A DNA stretch of 49,665 nucleotides from Imbroritus primus (GTDB taxonomy: Bacteria; Pseudomonadota; Gammaproteobacteria; Burkholderiales; Burkholderiaceae), in the NCBI GenBank assembly GCA_000272025.2, contig AKCV02000002.1:1-49665 (forward strand), given 5' to 3'. Positions 7,870 through 17,048 of the stretch are shown here, one piece after another. Under the pieces are notes generated by a model that was not told the origin of the DNA, did not search any database, and worked only from the letters and a program-made list of their open reading frames with translations. A program made the position numbers and the translations under genes. Numbering within the stretch: the stretch's first letter is position 1; the number at the start of each line of letters is the position of its first letter.

Positions 7870-9548
7870 CCGTTGATGCTCCGAAGCGGCAAGGTCACCC
7901 GCGCCACGCGATCCGTCTCGAAGAAGATCTCGACGGCATCGCTCTCCAGCCGGGCCAATTCCAGGAAGCAGACGATCCGGAAATCAGACGGCGTACAGGC
8001 GACGCCCAGAGCGGCGTCGATCCGCATCCGTTCCACCACACCGTCCACGAACTCGAACCCGGTGATGCGGCGCAGGAACCAGGTGCCGTCGTTGTGCAGG
8101 AACGCGACGTCCTGGCGACCGGGCATGGCTTGGTAATAGGTCACAAACCCTCGGGCCTGGACCAAGATGGCGGTGGCATCCAGGGCAAATGGCTGCGCCA
8201 CTTCGAGGCCCCGCTCCCAGGTCGGTACCCAGAACGGCACCTGTCGGCCGGCACGGGCGGCGAGCCAGCCCCGCAGCGCGGTCAGATCTGCGCGATCCGG
8301 CATCAGGAACTGGTAGCGGCGCACGATGAAGGGCCGGTTGGGGATGTCGATCACCGCAGGCGTGCCGGTTTCGTGGTCGAACAGGTCGATGAGGCGCTGA
8401 TAGTCGACGCTGACGTCCTCGACCCGATTCGGATGCCGCAGCAGCGTGTCGTAACCTCTGTACCGGATGGGCGAGTTCGTGGCCGTCACCGTCGAGGCCA
8501 GGTCCTCCAGATCGAAGCGCAGCTTGGCCTGGGAGATCGCCGCCGTCGGCCGCGTGACCGTCTGTTGCGCCGGCAGACGCCCCAATCGGGCCGGTGCAAT
8601 CCAAGAGCCGGCTGGCCAGTTCCCCAGCACCGGGCGCTTGAGCGTGATCGTGTCAGCGGTCAGGGACAGGACTTCCAGGGCCTCGGTGGCGCCGGTGTTC
8701 GACCCGACGATGGCCAATCCGCCGGCGTGGTAATCCAGATCCGTTGTTGTCACGGCGAGGACGGCGTCGCCGGGATAGATCGCGGTCGCAAGCCAGACCT
8801 TGTCCGTCCAGACCGGCACCGCATAGACCCTGGACTGCCAGACGTTCATCAGCAGATCCAGCTGGCCGCCATTGCCGTACTCCAGCACGTCGAACTCGAA
8901 CGAGCGCCGGGGATCGGCCCGCAGCCGAACCCGTTGCTCGCCGCCATCGCGCATCGTCAGCACGTCGGTCAGCCATTCCAGCCGCTCGGTGAAGCCGCCT
9001 TGCCAGTCGTGCAGTTGCCCCATGACCAGCACCCGCCCGTAGCTGATCGCCAGGTCTCGGGTACCGCCAGCGGAGAAATGCAGCCTCAGCAGCGTATCGA
9101 CGAAGCTCGGCCCATCGAGCGTCGCCGTGACGTCGTAGAAGATGCCCTCCAGCCCCCGCAGCCTCGTGGGCGGGAAGAACCCCAGGGACAGGCCCTCGGT
9201 GTCGCCATCCAGCTGGAAGATCGTCACCGGGTCGGGATAAGCGTTCCAGATCTCGACGGTCTTGGTACTGGGGATCACCAGGTTGCCGAACTCGATCCGG
9301 GAAGGCTGTAGGTAGATCCGGTAGTAGTAGTCGTCCGAGAAGGCGCCGCAATGCGCGCCCGCCCGAGCGATCCGGGCCTCGGGCGACGGCTGGCCGCTGG
9401 TGATGACGCCCACCGCAACGACGATGGCCGCAACGACCGTGGTCGGCGCGTAATAGGCGGGACGGCCGTTGTCCCACAAAGCGTTCATCCCGGCGGCCGC
9501 CGCGCCGCCCAGGATGGCCGAGGTGAAGGCGCCGGCGAAGTCAGGCAT
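7866..9548 (-). CDS. phage minor tail/tail-tip protein
   Basis: This 560-residue protein starts at ATG 9548, immediately after the previous stop. The first ~60 residues contain Ala/Gly-rich hydrophobic segments (FAGAFTSAILGGAAAAG and TTVVAAIVVAVGVI). The rest is beta-rich. It lies between two paralogous adhesin-like proteins and the BR0599-type protein, as in other betaproteobacterial siphophages where this position holds a distal-tail-like protein. No enzymatic motif is visible. Tail-tip assignment is from order and size rather than a clear domain. Confidence 0.7.
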   Translation of the reverse strand: MPDFAGAFTSAILGGAAAAGMNALWDNGRPAYYAPTTVVAAIVVAVGVITSGQPSPEARIARAGAHCGAFSDDYYYRIYLQPSRIEFGNLVIPSTKTVEIWNAYPDPVTIFQLDGDTEGLSLGFFPPTRLRGLEGIFYDVTATLDGPSFVDTLLRLHFSAGGTRDLAISYGRVLVMGQLHDWQGGFTERLEWLTDVLTMRDGGEQRVRLRADPRRSFEFDVLEYGNGGQLDLLMNVWQSRVYAVPVWTDKVWLATAIYPGDAVLAVTTTDLDYHAGGLAIVGSNTGATEALEVLSLTADTITLKRPVLGNWPAGSWIAPARLGRLPAQQTVTRPTAAISQAKLRFDLEDLASTVTATNSPIRYRGYDTLLRHPNRVEDVSVDYQRLIDLFDHETGTPAVIDIPNRPFIVRRYQFLMPDRADLTALRGWLAARAGRQVPFWVPTWERGLEVAQPFALDATAILVQARGFVTYYQAMPGRQDVAFLHNDGTWFLRRITGFEFVDGVVERMRIDAALGVACTPSDFRIVCFLELARLESDAVEIFFETDRVARVTLPLRSING

Positions 9549-10691
9549 TTACACCACCTTGCGGTAAGCCACGCCGTAGTCGTAGCTGATCGGTTCAGCC
9601 CCGAGCGTGTAGGCCTTGTTCCACAGCGGGAAGATCTTCCACACGTCGGTGCCGAGGGTCAGTTCGTCGCCCGGGTTGAAGTTCGCGATGTTCAGAAAGC
9701 GCACATCGGGGAATTCGCCGAGCAGCGTCCAGGTGCCGACGTAGGGGGTGCGATTCACGCCGACGTGACAGGGCAGCATCGGCGCCAGACCGTTGTAGCC
9801 TTGCGGAGAGCAGTGATAGGCCAGATCGTGCGCCAGGGTGTAGAAGGAAACCTGGGGTCCCCCCGAGATATAGCCCGCACGGTTATTGACCGCGTTGGAG
9901 TACGTCGAGCAGCCGTAGGCATCCAGGTTGGCCGTATCCCAGGCCCCGGTCGACAATAGGCGCCAGCCAACCGCCCACCCGTCGATATCGGCCCGAACGT
10001 AGCTGCCTGGGTAACCGTTGGAGGCGAGCGACGCTCTCGAAGGGCCTTGGCCGTTCGATCCGAACGGGACCGAGTGATTCGAGGTGTTGAAGGCGTAGGG
10101 TGTCGTCGTGAATGACTCGATGGGGCATCCTGCGGTCAGATACTGGCCCCCGGCAAAGGCGCCGTATTTGTTGATGAAGCCGAACGACAGGTGGCGGAAT
10201 CGGCCCGGCGTTTCCTCGATCACCACGTGCACGAAGTCACCGTTGGAGAACAGGTGGTAGGCATAGAGCGAGGTGGCCAAGGGACCTACCATCACGAACT
10301 TGCGGTTGTTGGTCTGCAGGTTGGCGGCCGTGCCGGCAGCGAAGCCGTCGCACACCCAGGCCTCCAGGCAGGCGTAGGTGCCATTGACGCCGTTCTTGTA
10401 GAGCTTCTTGTTGACCGCGAACAGCTGGTAGGACACGCCGTTCTTGGTCAGCACGACCCGGTTCGCGACGAGGCTCGTTTCCGACTGGTTCTTGTACGCA
10501 TCGGAGCCGCTGACCGAGGAAATCATCGACGTCGTGCCGGCGTGAGTGGCGCCACCATTCGATCCATAGGTCGGAAAGGTCAGCGTAAAGGTGTCGGTGG
10601 CGTTGGCCGTCCAGCCGTTGGCGACCGCGAAATTCTTGATGGCAGTCAGCAGCGTGTTGATGTCGGCAGACGCACCGGTGATGTAAGCCAT
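9549..10691 (-). CDS. tail-tip protein, paralogue of the next upstream gene
   Basis: This 380-residue protein starts at ATG 10691 (MAYITGASADINTLL); the upstream ten codons are an extension of the frame. The N-terminus is similar to that of the upstream 323-aa protein (MAWTSGTATNAADLF), and both contain an aromatic-rich core after an 'R-[KR]-F-[IV]' strand. This suggests tandem duplication. The sequence is beta-rich with many Gly/Tyr/Asn, as in receptor-binding or tail-tip proteins. It directly precedes the 560-aa tail protein with no gap. Confidence 0.65.
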   Translation of the reverse strand: MAYITGASADINTLLTAIKNFAVANGWTANATDTFTLTFPTYGSNGGATHAGTTSMISSVSGSDAYKNQSETSLVANRVVLTKNGVSYQLFAVNKKLYKNGVNGTYACLEAWVCDGFAAGTAANLQTNNRKFVMVGPLATSLYAYHLFSNGDFVHVVIEETPGRFRHLSFGFINKYGAFAGGQYLTAGCPIESFTTTPYAFNTSNHSVPFGSNGQGPSRASLASNGYPGSYVRADIDGWAVGWRLLSTGAWDTANLDAYGCSTYSNAVNNRAGYISGGPQVSFYTLAHDLAYHCSPQGYNGLAPMLPCHVGVNRTPYVGTWTLLGEFPDVRFLNIANFNPGDELTLGTDVWKIFPLWNKAYTLGAEPISYDYGVAYRKVV

Positions 10692-10698
10692 GATCGCC

Positions 10699-11670
10699 TC
10701 AAGCGAGTTGGATGGCGGCAAAGCGCGCCGTGTTGGTGGAAGTCGCCGCCTGCACGACCAGATGGGATTTGCCGCCCACGGTCACGGTGTCGCCGGCAGC
10801 CACTCCGAAGCCCGGCACGGCAAACACGCCTTGCAGCTCGCCCCATATCGAGAACGGACGAGTCGTCGCGCAGTCATAGAGGATCGCCGGCAGCAGTGGG
10901 CTCGCGCCGTTCGGCAACTGCGTCAGATAGGCGATGTCGTAGCGCCCGACGCTGTTTTTCCTGGTCTCCAACGACATTGCCCATGGCCAGGTGCGGCCGG
11001 TGTAGGTCGTATCGAACCGGTTCGTGCCGACCCAGCCGCCGCTCGGCTGCAGGAGCGCCGCGCTGTAGCTGCCGTATTCACCATCGTTGCGCCAGAAGGC
11101 GCTGTTGGCGATGTCGAGATCCGAACTCTGGTAGTTGTCGCCGCGCGAAGTATTGGCGCCGATGAATAGCGGATACGGGTATTGCGAGGGCGTGCCGTAG
11201 GGCAGAAAAAATCCCGCATAGAGCGCGCCCCAATACGCCGAGGACTTCGCCACCGCGATGAAGCGCCGGCCGTTGGCGACAAACCAGTAGCTGATCGCGC
11301 TGTTGAAGACCGGCATCCTCGGCACGATGCTCAGCGAACCGGCACCCGAGAGCAGGCTGCCCGGTTGGCCCTCGGGTGTGTTGATCGAAACGATGCTTTG
11401 CCAGGACTGTGACCCGAGCACCCGGATCGAATACGCGGGTGCCGCAGCGTCGGCGAACAGGCAAACCTGCACGTAGATCGCATCGCCCGCCGAGGAACCT
11501 GGGCCCCGCAGTTCGGCCAGATCCCGCTTCGCGTCAAGCGTGAAGGTGTCACGGCGTAACAGCGTCCAGGCTTCGCCCCCGGCGACCAGGGTCGCGTCGG
11601 AGGTCAGAAACGTGATCAGCTTGTTGAACAGATCGGCGGCATTGGTTGCGGTGCCAGAAGTCCAGGCCAT
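10699..11670 (-). CDS. tail-tip protein, first copy of a tandem paralogous pair
   Basis: This 323-residue protein follows the tape measure gene by two bases. It has the same N-terminal layout as its downstream neighbour: a short start, a helix with 'LFNKLITFLT', then a beta-rich region. The core 'YWFVANGRRFIAVAKSS' resembles 'NNRKFVMVGPLATS' in the other copy. It is probably part of the distal tail or side fibre complex. No catalytic residues are apparent. Confidence 0.65.
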   Translation of the reverse strand: MAWTSGTATNAADLFNKLITFLTSDATLVAGGEAWTLLRRDTFTLDAKRDLAELRGPGSSAGDAIYVQVCLFADAAAPAYSIRVLGSQSWQSIVSINTPEGQPGSLLSGAGSLSIVPRMPVFNSAISYWFVANGRRFIAVAKSSAYWGALYAGFFLPYGTPSQYPYPLFIGANTSRGDNYQSSDLDIANSAFWRNDGEYGSYSAALLQPSGGWVGTNRFDTTYTGRTWPWAMSLETRKNSVGRYDIAYLTQLPNGASPLLPAILYDCATTRPFSIWGELQGVFAVPGFGVAAGDTVTVGGKSHLVVQAATSTNTARFAAIQLA

Positions 11671-11672
11671 TC

Positions 11673-14600
11673 TTATCTTCCAAGGATGTTGCGAACGGAG
11701 GCGGCATTGCGCTGGATGAGGTTCATCACCACGCGCTCGCCTGCGCTGCTGTTGAGGTAGTCGGCCGCCATCGCGGGGTCGATCACATTCACGATGCGGA
11801 TGTTTTGGCCCGGGGCTGGCTGCGCGGGGGCTTCCGGCACGAGGCCGCCAGCGGCAAAGGCCAAGCGCCCGGCAGAAAGGCGTGGCCCGGCAGACAGTCC
11901 GTTGATGGCGTTCAGGAAGGACACCCCGAGCCGGCTCACCGCGCGGGCGTTGACCACGTACTCGCCGTGGGACAGGCGCGCTGGTATGGAGTCGCTGGTC
12001 GAGGTGCCGGGGCCGGTGACGTAGCCACCCGTGGCGAAGCCGCTGCTGAAGAACGAGGCAATCAACCCGCCCAGTCCACTCGCGCCGCCCGCGCTACCGC
12101 CGCCCATCAGGCTCCCGAACAAGGCCTCGGCCAGTTTCTGCGAGGCGATGCGATTGATCGTCTGCAGCACGGATCGACCGAAATCCGCGAATGCGTCCTT
12201 CGCCGACTTGGCGCCGCTGCCGATGTCCTGGAACAGTTGGGCGAATCCATCCTGGACCGCGCCGTCGATGGCGACGGCCACGTCGTCGACGACTAACTTC
12301 ACCTGCGCGATCCCGTTCTTCCAGGCCTGGACCCGGGCGACGGCATCCGGCCCGATGGCAGCGGCAGCGGCCTCCAGCTGCGGCAGCAGCGCGTCGAGCG
12401 ATTGGCCGGTTTGGCGATGCAGCGCGAGGATCTGCTGGCGGGCCTGGGATTCCGTGAGGAGCCCGGACTGACGCTGCAGATTGATCGACTCCTCAGACGC
12501 GCGCATCCGCGCGAGCGTGTCGTTGAACTGGCGCTCGTACTCGGCGAGGTCGGCGGCCGCCGCTTTGACGTCGATCAGCCGACCGACGGTGGCCGCCCCT
12601 TCGGTGTCGCCCTCGGCACGGAGCCGCTCGATCAGGGTCTGGTACTGCCGCTCGATGGCTGCGCGCCGGTCCTGGCTGGTCGCCGCACCCGTGAGATCGA
12701 GCAGTTCGTCGCGCACCTTGGCGAGCTCCTCGCGCAGCTCGCGCTCGGCCTGGACGGCTTTGCGGGCATTGGCGACCTCGACGTCCGCGCGCTTGTGGTT
12801 GAGGACGGTCAACTCGCTCTCGAGCTTTGCGACTTCTCCTTTCGCCTTGAGGCGTGCGGGCTCGTCCTTGCCCGTCTTTTCCAGGCGCTGCTGCTGCGAG
12901 AGCGACACCTGCACGCGCCGGATTTCCGCATCGATCTCCTGCTGCTCGATCCGGGTCTTGGCCGCGTAGTAGTCTTTCAGCGAAATCAGCCGGTCTTCGA
13001 GCGCCGCGTCCAGTTCGCGCGCCTGGCGATCCAGCGCATCCTTGAGGATCTTGAATTCGGCCTCGGCCTGCGCCTGCACGAGTTCGAGCTTGGCCGCTTC
13101 GACCCCCTTGTCAGGCGTCGGCTTGGTGGGTGGTTGTGGACGGCCGAATACGCCAGGCTGGTTCTTATCGGAGCGGATGCGGCCAGCGATGGCCTGTGCG
13201 ACCTCCCCGACGTAGTCGCGCGTAACGGCATCGCGCACGGTCCTCGCCAGTTCCTGCCCGAAATCTCGCACCTCACCGAGCTGGCGGCCGAGCGCGGCGC
13301 GTAGCGCCTGCATCGAGAAGTCCCCGCTAAAGGCCGCTGCCACGTCCTGGCCCAAGGCCTTCGCCAGCTCTCCGATGTTGGAGAAGGCGTTGCGAAAGCG
13401 CTCGACCATGAAGGCGGCCGTGATGCCGACGACGCTGCCGACCGCGTTGAAGGCGCCGATAACGACATTGACCAGCGACCGGATGGCCGTGCCGATAGCT
13501 CTGAGCGCATCGAGCATCACCTCGCGCACTCGGTCCCAGCTCAGGTTGTTGACCCCGACCAGCCGTCCCAGGGCGCTGACGACTTCGCCGACCTTCCCGA
13601 CCACCAGGTCCCAGGTGGCCACGATGATCTGCTTGATCGACGCGGTCTTGCCGCCGAACTCGACCACGGCGTTGCGCGCCGAATAGAGGGCTCCGGCCAG
13701 CAGCGTCACCGTGGTAACGATCACGCCGATGGGGCCGCCCAGGAGTGCCAGCACCCCGCGCAACAAACCCGCCGCGCGACCGAGCAGCGACGAGGAGGCC
13801 ACGGCCTGCGTCACGGCACCGGTGGCGGCGGTGGCTTGCAGCCGAGCCTTTGCCGCATCGGCGACCAGTGCGCTGGTGGCGAGGCCCTGTGCCCGCGCCT
13901 GGGCCAGGGCGGCATCGGCGAGGCGGACCCGTGCCAGCGCCTCGGCCTCCAGCGTGCGCAAGTTGGCAAGCCGCGCTGCTGCTTCCGCTCGGGCGGCGGC
14001 GATGCTGGTCGCAAAGGCACTCGCCATCCGGCCGAAGGCGGCGACCAGCACGACACCGGCCAGATCGATCAGAAGTTCGAGATGCTGGGCGACCACTTGA
14101 AGCGCCTGCGCGAGGCCTGCGGTGAGCCCCGAATTGGCATCTCGCTCGCCGAAGGCGCGCTGGAAGGCGTTCTTCAGCCGGGTGAGCGCGCCCGACACCG
14201 TATCTGGCAGGCTCGCGTATTCCTCGGCGAGGCGCCCGCGCTGCTTGAGCAAGGCATCGAGCACCGCCTTGGATGTGATCTTGCCCTCTTCGGCGAGCTT
14301 TCTCAGGCTCCCCAGCGGCACGCCCATCCCGTCGGCGATGGCCTGCGCCAGACGCGGCGTCTGCTCGATGACCGAGTTGAATTCCTCGCCGCGCAGTTGC
14401 CCCGAGGCGAAGGCCTGGCCCAACTGCAACAGCGCCCCGGCCGCGGCCTCGCTGGAGGCGCCGGAGAGCGATACGGCCTGTCCGATGGCATCGGTCGCCG
14501 CCAGCACGTCCGCCTGCGAACGCCCCAGCGCCTGTACCGAGGGCGCCAGCCGCGCGTAGAGCGTCACGGTTTCGGCGAGCGGCGCGCGGTTGCGCTGGGC

Positions 14601-14873
14601 GATCTCGAACAACGCCGCGTCGGCGCGGTTGAATTCCTCCTGGGAGGTGACCGCGAGCCGCAGGCGCGCCTGCAGGTTCTTGTACTGGTCGGCGACCTCG
14701 ACCAGTTCGCGCACACCCAGTCCCACACCGATGGCAGCGCCGATGCGGGACAGGACTTCTCCCACCTGGCTTGCTTCGCTGCGCAGGCGGGAGAGGCTGC
14801 CCTGGACGGACTGGAAGGCGCGTCGCGTCTCATCGACGGCGGTGATGAGGATCTGCGCGCGATTATTCGCCAT
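11673..14873 (-). CDS. tail tape measure protein
   Basis: This 1066-residue protein sets tail length and is ejected ahead of the DNA. Residues 1-250 match the tape-measure N-terminal domain (GVRELVEVADQYKNLQARLRLA; EEFNSVIEQTPRLAQAIADGMGV). Hydrophobic segments occur near residues 255-280 and 365-395. A long charged coiled coil spans about 580-830. The C-terminus has the phage motif FATGGYVTGPGTSTSDSIPARLSHGEYVVNARAV in two adjacent parts. It sits directly between the tail chaperone/DUF6441 genes and the tail tip. The length would correspond to a tail of roughly 150 nm by the usual 1.5 Å per residue rule. Confidence 0.93.
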   Translation of the reverse strand: MANNRAQILITAVDETRRAFQSVQGSLSRLRSEASQVGEVLSRIGAAIGVGLGVRELVEVADQYKNLQARLRLAVTSQEEFNRADAALFEIAQRNRAPLAETVTLYARLAPSVQALGRSQADVLAATDAIGQAVSLSGASSEAAAGALLQLGQAFASGQLRGEEFNSVIEQTPRLAQAIADGMGVPLGSLRKLAEEGKITSKAVLDALLKQRGRLAEEYASLPDTVSGALTRLKNAFQRAFGERDANSGLTAGLAQALQVVAQHLELLIDLAGVVLVAAFGRMASAFATSIAAARAEAAARLANLRTLEAEALARVRLADAALAQARAQGLATSALVADAAKARLQATAATGAVTQAVASSSLLGRAAGLLRGVLALLGGPIGVIVTTVTLLAGALYSARNAVVEFGGKTASIKQIIVATWDLVVGKVGEVVSALGRLVGVNNLSWDRVREVMLDALRAIGTAIRSLVNVVIGAFNAVGSVVGITAAFMVERFRNAFSNIGELAKALGQDVAAAFSGDFSMQALRAALGRQLGEVRDFGQELARTVRDAVTRDYVGEVAQAIAGRIRSDKNQPGVFGRPQPPTKPTPDKGVEAAKLELVQAQAEAEFKILKDALDRQARELDAALEDRLISLKDYYAAKTRIEQQEIDAEIRRVQVSLSQQQRLEKTGKDEPARLKAKGEVAKLESELTVLNHKRADVEVANARKAVQAERELREELAKVRDELLDLTGAATSQDRRAAIERQYQTLIERLRAEGDTEGAATVGRLIDVKAAAADLAEYERQFNDTLARMRASEESINLQRQSGLLTESQARQQILALHRQTGQSLDALLPQLEAAAAAIGPDAVARVQAWKNGIAQVKLVVDDVAVAIDGAVQDGFAQLFQDIGSGAKSAKDAFADFGRSVLQTINRIASQKLAEALFGSLMGGGSAGGASGLGGLIASFFSSGFATGGYVTGPGTSTSDSIPARLSHGEYVVNARAVSRLGVSFLNAINGLSAGPRLSAGRLAFAAGGLVPEAPAQPAPGQNIRIVNVIDPAMAADYLNSSAGERVVMNLIQRNAASVRNILGR

Positions 14874-14876
14874 TGC

Positions 14877-15524
14877 TCAAACCTTCGACATTGCCTTGCG
14901 GATGGCCGCCGTCAGGCGGGGAAGATCGACCCGCACCGAACGGGTAAGGTCGAAACGTTTCTTGAGGGTCACGCGCCGCACCAGCACGGCGATAGGAATC
15001 TCCTGGCCGCGCTTGATGCGCTTGGCGCCGGTGCGCTCCCGCTCGGCGCTGCGGAAGCGCGCGAGCGGCCGGGCGTTCTCGGCGATGTTCTCGGCCATCA
15101 GGATCTGCTGGCCGTTCTTTTCGACGAACCAGGCATTGCCGGATCGCATCAGCGTATCGATCACCCGGGCAAACGCCTTGCGTCCGATACGCCGGTGTTG
15201 CGGCAGCAGCGGGATCAGCATTCGCCCACGGATCGTTCCTCCCTGCTCGTGCAGGCCCAGCCAGGGCACCTTCGAGCCGATGTAGAGCGCCGGAAATTCC
15301 GTGGCTTTACGGTCGAATACCTTGGCGTGCATCGACCGGAGGAACTTGGGTTTCACGGCGTTGAAGCTGGATCGCATTTCGCCCCGCACCCGCTCGGCCA
15401 TCTCTTTGCCGGAATCCCGCATCGCGCGGGCGACTGCGGAATGGATCGTTTTGTGGGTATCGGTTTGCCAGGCGTTGAAGCGACGACGATCCAGCAAGCC
15501 CTCAGCGACCAGATCGATCTTCAT
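14877..15524 (-). CDS. DUF6441-like phage tail protein
   Basis: This 215-residue basic protein starts at ATG 15524, inside the 3' end of the frameshifted chaperone frame (23-base overlap). It is Arg/Lys-rich with a central 'YIGSKVPWLGLHEQGG' typical of small virion assembly proteins related to HK97 gp10 and minor tail protein Z. I associate it with DUF6441. Its place between the chaperones and the tape measure suggests a tail assembly or completion role. No enzymatic motif is seen. Confidence 0.65.
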   Translation of the reverse strand: MKIDLVAEGLLDRRRFNAWQTDTHKTIHSAVARAMRDSGKEMAERVRGEMRSSFNAVKPKFLRSMHAKVFDRKATEFPALYIGSKVPWLGLHEQGGTIRGRMLIPLLPQHRRIGRKAFARVIDTLMRSGNAWFVEKNGQQILMAENIAENARPLARFRSAERERTGAKRIKRGQEIPIAVLVRRVTLKKRFDLTRSVRVDLPRLTAAIRKAMSKV

Positions 15525-16103
15525 CGCGCGTTCCCTGTTGGAGTTCGGCCTGGAGCTGACGGATGCCCTCGCGGTTGCCCTGGGCGGCGGTGGTCATGAC
15601 CGCGAGCTGGGTGGAGAGCCGCTCGTGCTCGAGACGGCTGTCGGCGGCCAGAAACGCGTTCAGCTGGCCCAGCGTGTATCCGAGGATGTCCGGGTAGCGG
15701 TGGCCACTTCGGATCAGACGGGCGATGGCGTCGCCCCAGCCAACCGTCCGCTCAGAGACTGCGCGAGCGTGCTGACCTTCGGCGCGACCCGGTGCACGAA
15801 AAAATCGGCATTCACCTCGAACACCGTGGCGGCTAGCGTGATCGCGTCGTCGAGCGCCAGCGCGTCTACCCATTCACGCGGGCGTCGGCTGGCCAGGGAG
15901 AGCGCAGCCAGCAAGGAGTCGCCGTGCTCGCAGAGCAAAGCCAGCCAGTCCGGATCGCCGGTCAGCTGTTCGGCAAAGGGCCGCACGGCCTTGAGCATCG
16001 CGGGCAGCTCGCCGATCACCAGCGGACTGATCGTCAGGCGCTGCCCGGCGATCTCCAGGGATTGGGTTTGCGGGACGAGAACATCCAGGTCAGAGGTCGT
16101 CAT
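15502..16103 (-). CDS. predicted -1 frameshift product, tail assembly chaperone (gpGT-like)
   Basis: If ribosomes slip by -1 on the T TTT TTC heptamer at 15804-15798, the 129-aa chaperone frame joins the overlapping frame that ends at 15502. The fused protein is about 200 residues: 102 from the first frame and 98 from the second. The second frame has no convincing independent ATG, but encodes a sensible helical protein (WGDAIARLIRSGHRYPDILGY, then LEHERLSTQLAVMTT). Lambda and most long-tailed phages make G and GT in this way just upstream of the tape measure. The exact slip position is inferred. Confidence 0.75.
15714..16103 (-). CDS. tail assembly chaperone (gpG-like, zero-frame product)
   Basis: This 129-residue protein is the unshifted product and should be the abundant form. 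It is acidic and helical (SLEIAGQRLTISPLVIGELP; EWVDALALDDAITLAATVFE), matching small phage tail chaperones of the DUF6631 type. Tail chaperones coat the tape measure and recruit tube subunits, and are absent from the virion. The gene lies between the tail tube gene (10 bases upstream) and DUF6441/tape measure. The slippery heptamer falls at codons 100-102, about 30 codons before the stop. Confidence 0.8.
   Translation of the reverse strand: MTTSDLDVLVPQTQSLEIAGQRLTISPLVIGELPAMLKAVRPFAEQLTGDPDWLALLCEHGDSLLAALSLASRRPREWVDALALDDAITLAATVFEVNADFFVHRVAPKVSTLAQSLSGRLAGATPSPV
15798..15804 (-). other. -1 ribosomal slippery heptamer
   Basis: The minus strand reads T TTT TTC in the correct phase of the first chaperone frame (GAT-TTT-TTC at 15806-15798). 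This fits the X-XXY-YYZ rule for -1 frameshifting. The downstream overlapping frame is exactly -1 relative to it. Confidence 0.75.
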
Positions 16104-16113
16104 CGTGTACTCC

Positions 16114-16866
16114 TCACAGCATCACGATGCGGCCGAACTGGCCGAGGTCGCCGGCAGCGGGCTTGAGCGTGTCCGCCAGCACCTGTCCGGAAAGCTCGAA
16201 CTTCAGCAGTTCGTCGGTGATCACCGACAGTTCCTTGGCCGGGTTGATCGCCACGCGGTACAGGTCGATCACCACCTCGCGGTTGCTGTCGGCGGTGTTC
16301 AGGCCTTCGAAACGCACCCAGCGCTCCGGCAGCGGCTGCGTGAACAACGCGGTCGTTTGCGCGGCGCCGTAGGCGTAGTCGGCCTTGAACGGCTCCACGT
16401 AGGGGCCGCCCGTAGTCTTGTCGTTGATGACCAGCGATCCGTGCTTGGCATTGAGGCTGTACTGGGCGACGGGCAGCGTCTTGGGCGTGCCCGAGGCGTC
16501 CTTGACCACCACAGAGGAGACGTTCTGCTTGGCGAGCAGGTACAGGCTTCCCGCCGTGACCGGGTTGGGCAGTGCCTCGGCCGTCACCGTGCCGCTGACC
16601 TGTTCGATGGTCGTGCCGTAGAGCGCCAGGCCCAGATTCACCGCGATCAGCTCTTCCAGCGTGCAGGCGAATTCGCCCTTCTTGGTCTTGATCAGCTGCA
16701 GGTCGGTCAGGCGTTGTCCACTGGTGGACTCCTGGTGCTCCAACGTCTCCACCGACAGCGATACCTTGAGCTCGGGCACGTTGCCGACAAAACTCAGGCC
16801 TTGCGGGGCGCCGGCAGTGTCGCGGGCGCCGATGTAGACGCGGCCTTGTCCAGAAAAGTACGGCAT
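16114..16866 (-). CDS. major tail tube protein
   Basis: This 250-residue protein follows the pattern of siphophage tail tube subunits: a short N-terminal strand region (YFSGQGRVYIGARD), a beta-rich core (LKVSLSVETLEHQES ... GEFACTLEELI) and a C-terminal domain. It occupies the lambda gpV position: after the connector genes and just before the chaperone gene. The start at 16866 lies two bases after the preceding small gene. Expected to be among the most abundant virion proteins. Confidence 0.85.
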   Translation of the reverse strand: MPYFSGQGRVYIGARDTAGAPQGLSFVGNVPELKVSLSVETLEHQESTSGQRLTDLQLIKTKKGEFACTLEELIAVNLGLALYGTTIEQVSGTVTAEALPNPVTAGSLYLLAKQNVSSVVVKDASGTPKTLPVAQYSLNAKHGSLVINDKTTGGPYVEPFKADYAYGAAQTTALFTQPLPERWVRFEGLNTADSNREVVIDLYRVAINPAKELSVITDELLKFELSGQVLADTLKPAAGDLGQFGRIVML

Positions 16867-16868
16867 GG

Positions 16869-17042
16869 TCAGTCTCCTTTGCGGGAAGTGGTGTTGGGTT
16901 TGCTATCGGCCTCCGGGGGCGCAGGCTGGGCGACGCCGTGCTCGATGAGCCAGCGGGCAGTGGCCTCGTCGAGCTCGAGGTGGGTGCCGGGGGAGTGAAG
17001 CACCCCGGCGTGGGTGTGAGGTTTCAGCAGTTCAAGGGTCAT
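16869..17042 (-). CDS. small phage protein (DUF7210-like), 57 residues
   Basis: This small gene starts at ATG 17042 and stops at TGA 16871-16869. It begins MTLELLKPHTHAGVLHSPGT and continues with LELDEATARWLIEHGVA and a Pro/Lys-rich tail. The 'HAG..H.PG..LELDE..A.WLI..GVA' pattern recurs in small proteins encoded next to tail tube or terminator genes and resembles DUF7210. It is flanked by 6 and 2 bases from its neighbours, so it is part of the operon. Function unknown. Confidence 0.75.
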   Translation of the reverse strand: MTLELLKPHTHAGVLHSPGTHLELDEATARWLIEHGVAQPAPPEADSKPNTTSRKGD

Positions 17043-17048
17043 GGAAAG

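Noticed and set aside
7659-9311. Plus-strand open frame of 550 codons
   Set aside because: Shadow of the 560-aa tail protein; no family resemblance and no ribosome site.
13836-15599. Plus-strand open frame of 587 codons
   Set aside because: Antisense to tape measure and DUF6441 genes; composition typical of a shadow.
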